The position numbers and the translations under genes were made by a program. Shown here in pieces: positions 60,363-64,000 of a DNA stretch of 64,000 nt; the first letter of the stretch is position 1, and each line of letters begins with the position of its first letter. Origin of the DNA: Bifidobacterium breve. Lineage in GTDB: Bacteria > Actinomycetota > Thermoleophilia > Solirubrobacterales > Solirubrobacteraceae. The stretch spans positions 1 through 64,000 of the forward strand of contig CAMCVN010000003.1 in the NCBI GenBank assembly GCA_945881845.1. Direction: 5' to 3'. The notes beneath the pieces were generated by a model. The model had not been told where the DNA came from. It was given only the letters and a program-made list of their open reading frames with translations, and did no database searches.

Positions 60363-62225
60363 CTATTCGACTGTGACCGTCTTTGCGAGGTTGCGCGGCT
60401 GATCGACGTTGAGGCCGCGCAGACGAGCAATCCGATAGGCCAATAGCTGCAGAGGAATAACGGCCAGTAGTGGCTGAAGAATCCAGTCGCTCTGCGGGAT
60501 TGAGATAACAGCGTCGGCTTGCTGATCGATCGTCGTGTTGCCGGCGCTGGCAACTGCGATTAGGTAGGCACCGCGCGCGCGGACCTCCTGCATGTTCGAG
60601 ATCACCTTCTCAAGGACCGGCGAATCGGTCGCCACCGTCACGACCGGCGTCTGTTCGCTCAGTAGCGCGATCGGCCCGTGCTTCATCTCACCAGCCGCGT
60701 AAGCGTCGGTCGAGATGTAGGAGACCTCTTTCAGCTTCAGTGCTCCCTCATCGGCGACGGCGACGCCAGCGTGGCGGCCGAGATAGAGGAAGAAATTGGC
60801 CTCCCAGACGTGCGCTGCGATTTCGTCGACAACCGGGTCAACCGACTCCAACAGCTCGCTGATCAAGCTCGGCATCTGCTTGAGATCCGCCACCAGTTTG
60901 ATCCGCCGGTCGAGATCAAGCGCATCGTGCAACTCCGAGAGCCGCAGTGCCAACAGGTACATAACGGCGACCTGACAGACGAAAGTCTTCGTCGCCGCGA
61001 CCGAAACCTCAAGCCCAGCGCGCGTGTAAAGCACTCCATCAGCGTCACGTGTGGCCTGCGAGCCCATGATGTTCGTGATCGCCATCACGGTCGCGCCGCG
61101 CTCCTTGGCGATTCGCATCGCCGCCAGCGTGTCGGCCGTCTCGCCAGACTGTGTAATGCCGATCACGAGATCGCCAGGGCCGACAATCGGGTTGCGGTAG
61201 CGGTACTCCGACGCGATTTCGACATCAACCGGCACGCGCGCGAGCTCTTCAATTGCGTAGCGGCCGATCAGCCCGGCGTGGTAGGAGGTGCCACAGGCGA
61301 CGACGATGATCCGCTTCGCGCTGCGCAGCTGCTCGTCGCTGAGTGCGCCAACGTCATCAAGGTCAACGCCGTCTTCACGAACTGTGCGATCTGAAATCGT
61401 CTCGGCGATCGCGGCCGCCTGCTCGTGAATCTCCTTCAGCATGAAGGTCTCGTAACCACCCTTCTCGGCCGTCTCCTCATCCCAGTCGACGGTTACGACC
61501 TCACGCTCGATCGGCTCGCCGCTCGGTGTCGTGAAGCTGGCGCCGCTCGGGCGGACGGCGACGATCTCTTCATTCTCGACGTACTGCACGCGCCGCGTCT
61601 GCGCGAGAAAGGCTGGTACCGCCGAAGCGAGGAACATCTCACCTTCGCCGACGCCGATAATCAGCGGGCATTCCTTGCGAGCGCCGACGAGTAGATCGGG
61701 AGAGCCAACGGCCATCGCGACGAACGCGAAGTGGCCCTCAAGTTGAGCGTACGCGTCGCGAACCGCATGCTCGAGGTCATCATCGAGGTACTCGGCAACC
61801 AGGTGGGCGATCACCTCGGCGTCGGTCTCGGAACTGAAGTTTGCGCCGCCAGCAATCAGCCGCTCGCGTAGTTCCATGTAGTTCTCAACGATCCCGTTGA
61901 CGACGACGTGGACATTGTTGGCGGTATCGAAGTGCGGATGCGCGTTCTGCTCATTGACGCGACCGTGGGTTGCCCAGCGCGTGTGGCCGATACCGATCGT
62001 TGCCGCCTCAACCAGAGTTGCCGTTGCACCCCCGGCGGCCTGCCGCGCCTCGACGGCGGTCTGGAGATGGGCGAGATTGCCGACCGCGCGCACAGCCTCG
62101 ATCGAGCTATCCGACATGACCGAGATGCCGGCCGAGTCGTAGCCGCGGTACTCGAGCTTCGAGAGCCCTGCGAGCAGCAGCTCTTCAGCGGCGCGAGAGC
62201 CGACGTAACCTACGATTCCACACAT
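60363..62225 (-). CDS. glmS: Glutamine--fructose-6-phosphate aminotransferase (isomerizing)
   Basis: MCGIVGYVGSR; GATase and two SIS domains; ARLRGLNVDQPRNLAKTVTVE C-terminus. Confidence 0.97.
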   Translation of the reverse strand: MCGIVGYVGSRAAEELLLAGLSKLEYRGYDSAGISVMSDSSIEAVRAVGNLAHLQTAVEARQAAGGATATLVEAATIGIGHTRWATHGRVNEQNAHPHFDTANNVHVVVNGIVENYMELRERLIAGGANFSSETDAEVIAHLVAEYLDDDLEHAVRDAYAQLEGHFAFVAMAVGSPDLLVGARKECPLIIGVGEGEMFLASAVPAFLAQTRRVQYVENEEIVAVRPSGASFTTPSGEPIEREVVTVDWDEETAEKGGYETFMLKEIHEQAAAIAETISDRTVREDGVDLDDVGALSDEQLRSAKRIIVVACGTSYHAGLIGRYAIEELARVPVDVEIASEYRYRNPIVGPGDLVIGITQSGETADTLAAMRIAKERGATVMAITNIMGSQATRDADGVLYTRAGLEVSVAATKTFVCQVAVMYLLALRLSELHDALDLDRRIKLVADLKQMPSLISELLESVDPVVDEIAAHVWEANFFLYLGRHAGVAVADEGALKLKEVSYISTDAYAAGEMKHGPIALLSEQTPVVTVATDSPVLEKVISNMQEVRARGAYLIAVASAGNTTIDQQADAVISIPQSDWILQPLLAVIPLQLLAYRIARLRGLNVDQPRNLAKTVTVE

Positions 62226-62278
62226 CGCGTAAGCGTAGCTAGTGGGCTAGATGGCCCCGCCCCAGCGATTCGTGCCGG

Positions 62279-63586
62279 TCAGCTTGCGGCTTCGACGACG
62301 GCAACGAGGCGGGCGCAAATCGCTTCGCACTCCGCAGCGTCAGGTGCTTCGACCATCACGCGCACCAGCTCCTCTGTTCCGCTGGCACGAACCAGCACTC
62401 GCCCGCGCCCGCTGAGCTGCTCGTTCTCGTCCGCCGCTGGTGCAGCGACCGCCTCGAGCGCAGTTGCCTTGTCGCCGACCTTGACGTTGACGAGCCGCTG
62501 CGGAAGCTTCTGCATTGCCGAGCGCTCAGCAAGGTCTGCGCCCGCGAGCGCTTCGAGCGTCAGCAGCGCGCTGGCGATTCCATCACCCGACGGGACGAAG
62601 CCCATGTCGATGATGTGGCCGGACTGCTCTCCCCCGAGAGTCCAGCCACGCTCGCGCAGCTCGGCGAGGACATAGCGGTCGCCTACATCGGCAGTTGCGA
62701 CCTCAATATCAGCCTCAACCATTGCTGTGTGGAAGCCGTAGTTGGTCATCACCGTGACGACTACGCCGTTGCCGCTCAATCGCCCATTGGCCCGTAGGTG
62801 GATCGCAGCAAGCGCGATCAGCTCGTCGCCATCGACCGTTGCGCCCGTTCGGTCGGCGGCCAGCACGCGGTCGCCATCCCCGTCGAAGGCGAAGCCGAGA
62901 TCATGCCCACCCGCCACAACCGCGGAGGCCAGAGCGTCGATATGCGTCGATCCGACGCCGTCGTTGATGTTGCGGCCATCGGGCTCGTCGCCGATCACTG
63001 TCACCGACGCGCCGAGGCGACGAAATATCTCGGGGCCAACGCGGTAAGTCGCGCCGTGTGCGCAGTCGAGAAGCAAACTGATTCCGCTGAGGTCAAGCCC
63101 CGCAAAACGCGTCTCGAGCGCGCGCAGGTAATCCTCCTGCGTTCCGTGGAGCTCGCGCACACGGCCGATCTCAAGACCGGGGCCAGCGCCGGCCTCGAGC
63201 CGCGCCTCAATTGCCTCCTCGGCTGCGTCTGTCAGCTTCAGGCCGTCAGCGCCGAAGAACTTGATTCCGTTGTCCTGATATGGGTTGTGCGAAGCGGATA
63301 CGACGACGCCGACGTCGAAGCCATATTGGGCGATCAGCAGCGGCGCTGCGGGAGTTGGCAGCACGCCGCCAAGCAGCGCCTCGCCGCCGGCCGCAGTGAT
63401 CCCTGCAGCGAGCGCCGATTCGAGCATCTCGCCGGACTCGCGCGTGTCGCGAATCACGAGCACGCGCGCGCCAGCACCGCCAGCCTGCTCGGTCGCCGCG
63501 CGCCCGAGCGCCATCGCCAGCTCGGCTGTGAGCTTCTCGCCGGCGAGGCCGCGAACACCGTCGGTGCCAAAGAGATGACGAGCCAT
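62279..63586 (-). CDS. glmM: Phosphoglucosamine mutase
   Basis: MARHLFGTDGVRG; SASHNPYQDNGIKFF; FDGDGDR. Confidence 0.97.
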   Translation of the reverse strand: MARHLFGTDGVRGLAGEKLTAELAMALGRAATEQAGGAGARVLVIRDTRESGEMLESALAAGITAAGGEALLGGVLPTPAAPLLIAQYGFDVGVVVSASHNPYQDNGIKFFGADGLKLTDAAEEAIEARLEAGAGPGLEIGRVRELHGTQEDYLRALETRFAGLDLSGISLLLDCAHGATYRVGPEIFRRLGASVTVIGDEPDGRNINDGVGSTHIDALASAVVAGGHDLGFAFDGDGDRVLAADRTGATVDGDELIALAAIHLRANGRLSGNGVVVTVMTNYGFHTAMVEADIEVATADVGDRYVLAELRERGWTLGGEQSGHIIDMGFVPSGDGIASALLTLEALAGADLAERSAMQKLPQRLVNVKVGDKATALEAVAAPAADENEQLSGRGRVLVRASGTEELVRVMVEAPDAAECEAICARLVAVVEAAS

Positions 63587-63631
63587 TAGATGAAAGCTAA
63601 AGAATCCACGCCGACTGCGCGGGCAGCAGCG

Positions 63632-64000
63632 CTAGCGCTTGCTGAACTGAGGCCGCTTGCGGGCCTTCTTGAGACCGGCCTTCTTGCGTTCCTTGGCGCG
63701 AGCGTCGCGCGTAAGGAAGCCGCGGCTTTTGAGAGCGCCACGAAGATTCGGGTCAGCTTCAAGCAGCGCGCGTGAGATGCCGTGACGGAGCGCACCGGCT
63801 TGGGCTGAGACGCCACCGCCGTGCATCCGTGCGATTACGTCCATCTTGTCTTCAAAGCCGACGGCCTCGAGCGGCTGGCGGATGTTGCGCTGGAGCGCAG
63901 GGCGCGGGAAGAAATCATCGATCGAACGACCGTTGATCAGGTACTCGCCCTTGCCGGGCTTAAGAATGACGCGAGCGACCGCCCGCTTGCGCTTGCCGGT
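63632..64000 (-). CDS. rpsI: 30S ribosomal protein S9 (5' part outside window)
   Basis: [37 protein letters not shown]...[12 protein letters not shown]. Confidence 0.96.
   Translation of the reverse strand, partial: TGKRKRAVARVILKPGKGEYLINGRSIDDFFPRPALQRNIRQPLEAVGFEDKMDVIARMHGGGVSAQAGALRHGISRALLEADPNLRGALKSRGFLTRDARAKERKKAGLKKARKRPQFSKR

Overview
High-GC bacterial chromosome segment. Gene content and order suggest an actinobacterium, possibly Thermoleophilia/Solirubrobacterales-like (inference only). Most of the window is dense housekeeping sequence: apt-rsfS-nadD-proA-proB-obgE, rpmA-rplU-rng, rodA-mrdA-mreD-mreC-mreB, maf-ndk, folC-valS, clpX-clpP-tig, trxB, cca-alr, nnr-acpS-glmS-glmM-rpsI. 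Four tRNAs are present: Ala-GGC, His-GTG, Arg-TCT and Pro-TGG. A roughly 11 kb respiratory region (41.4-52.1 kb) carries two different caa3-type oxidase gene sets, one with the A1-like GHPEVY motif and one with the A2-like YSHPAVY motif. It also holds several unannotated small membrane ORFs and a cytochrome c-cupredoxin fusion lipoprotein. The most interesting region is a lower-GC pocket at 25.2-27.4 kb, at the 3' end of tRNA-His. It holds three tandem paralogous short peptide genes. The two intact copies share a 92-nt perfectly identical leader segment and matching promoters (TTGACA-N16-TATCGT). Their sequences diverge completely right after a Gly-Gly. This is the architecture expected of a RiPP-like or double-glycine-leader precursor family, with no recognisable maturase in the window and a DM13-domain membrane protein immediately downstream.
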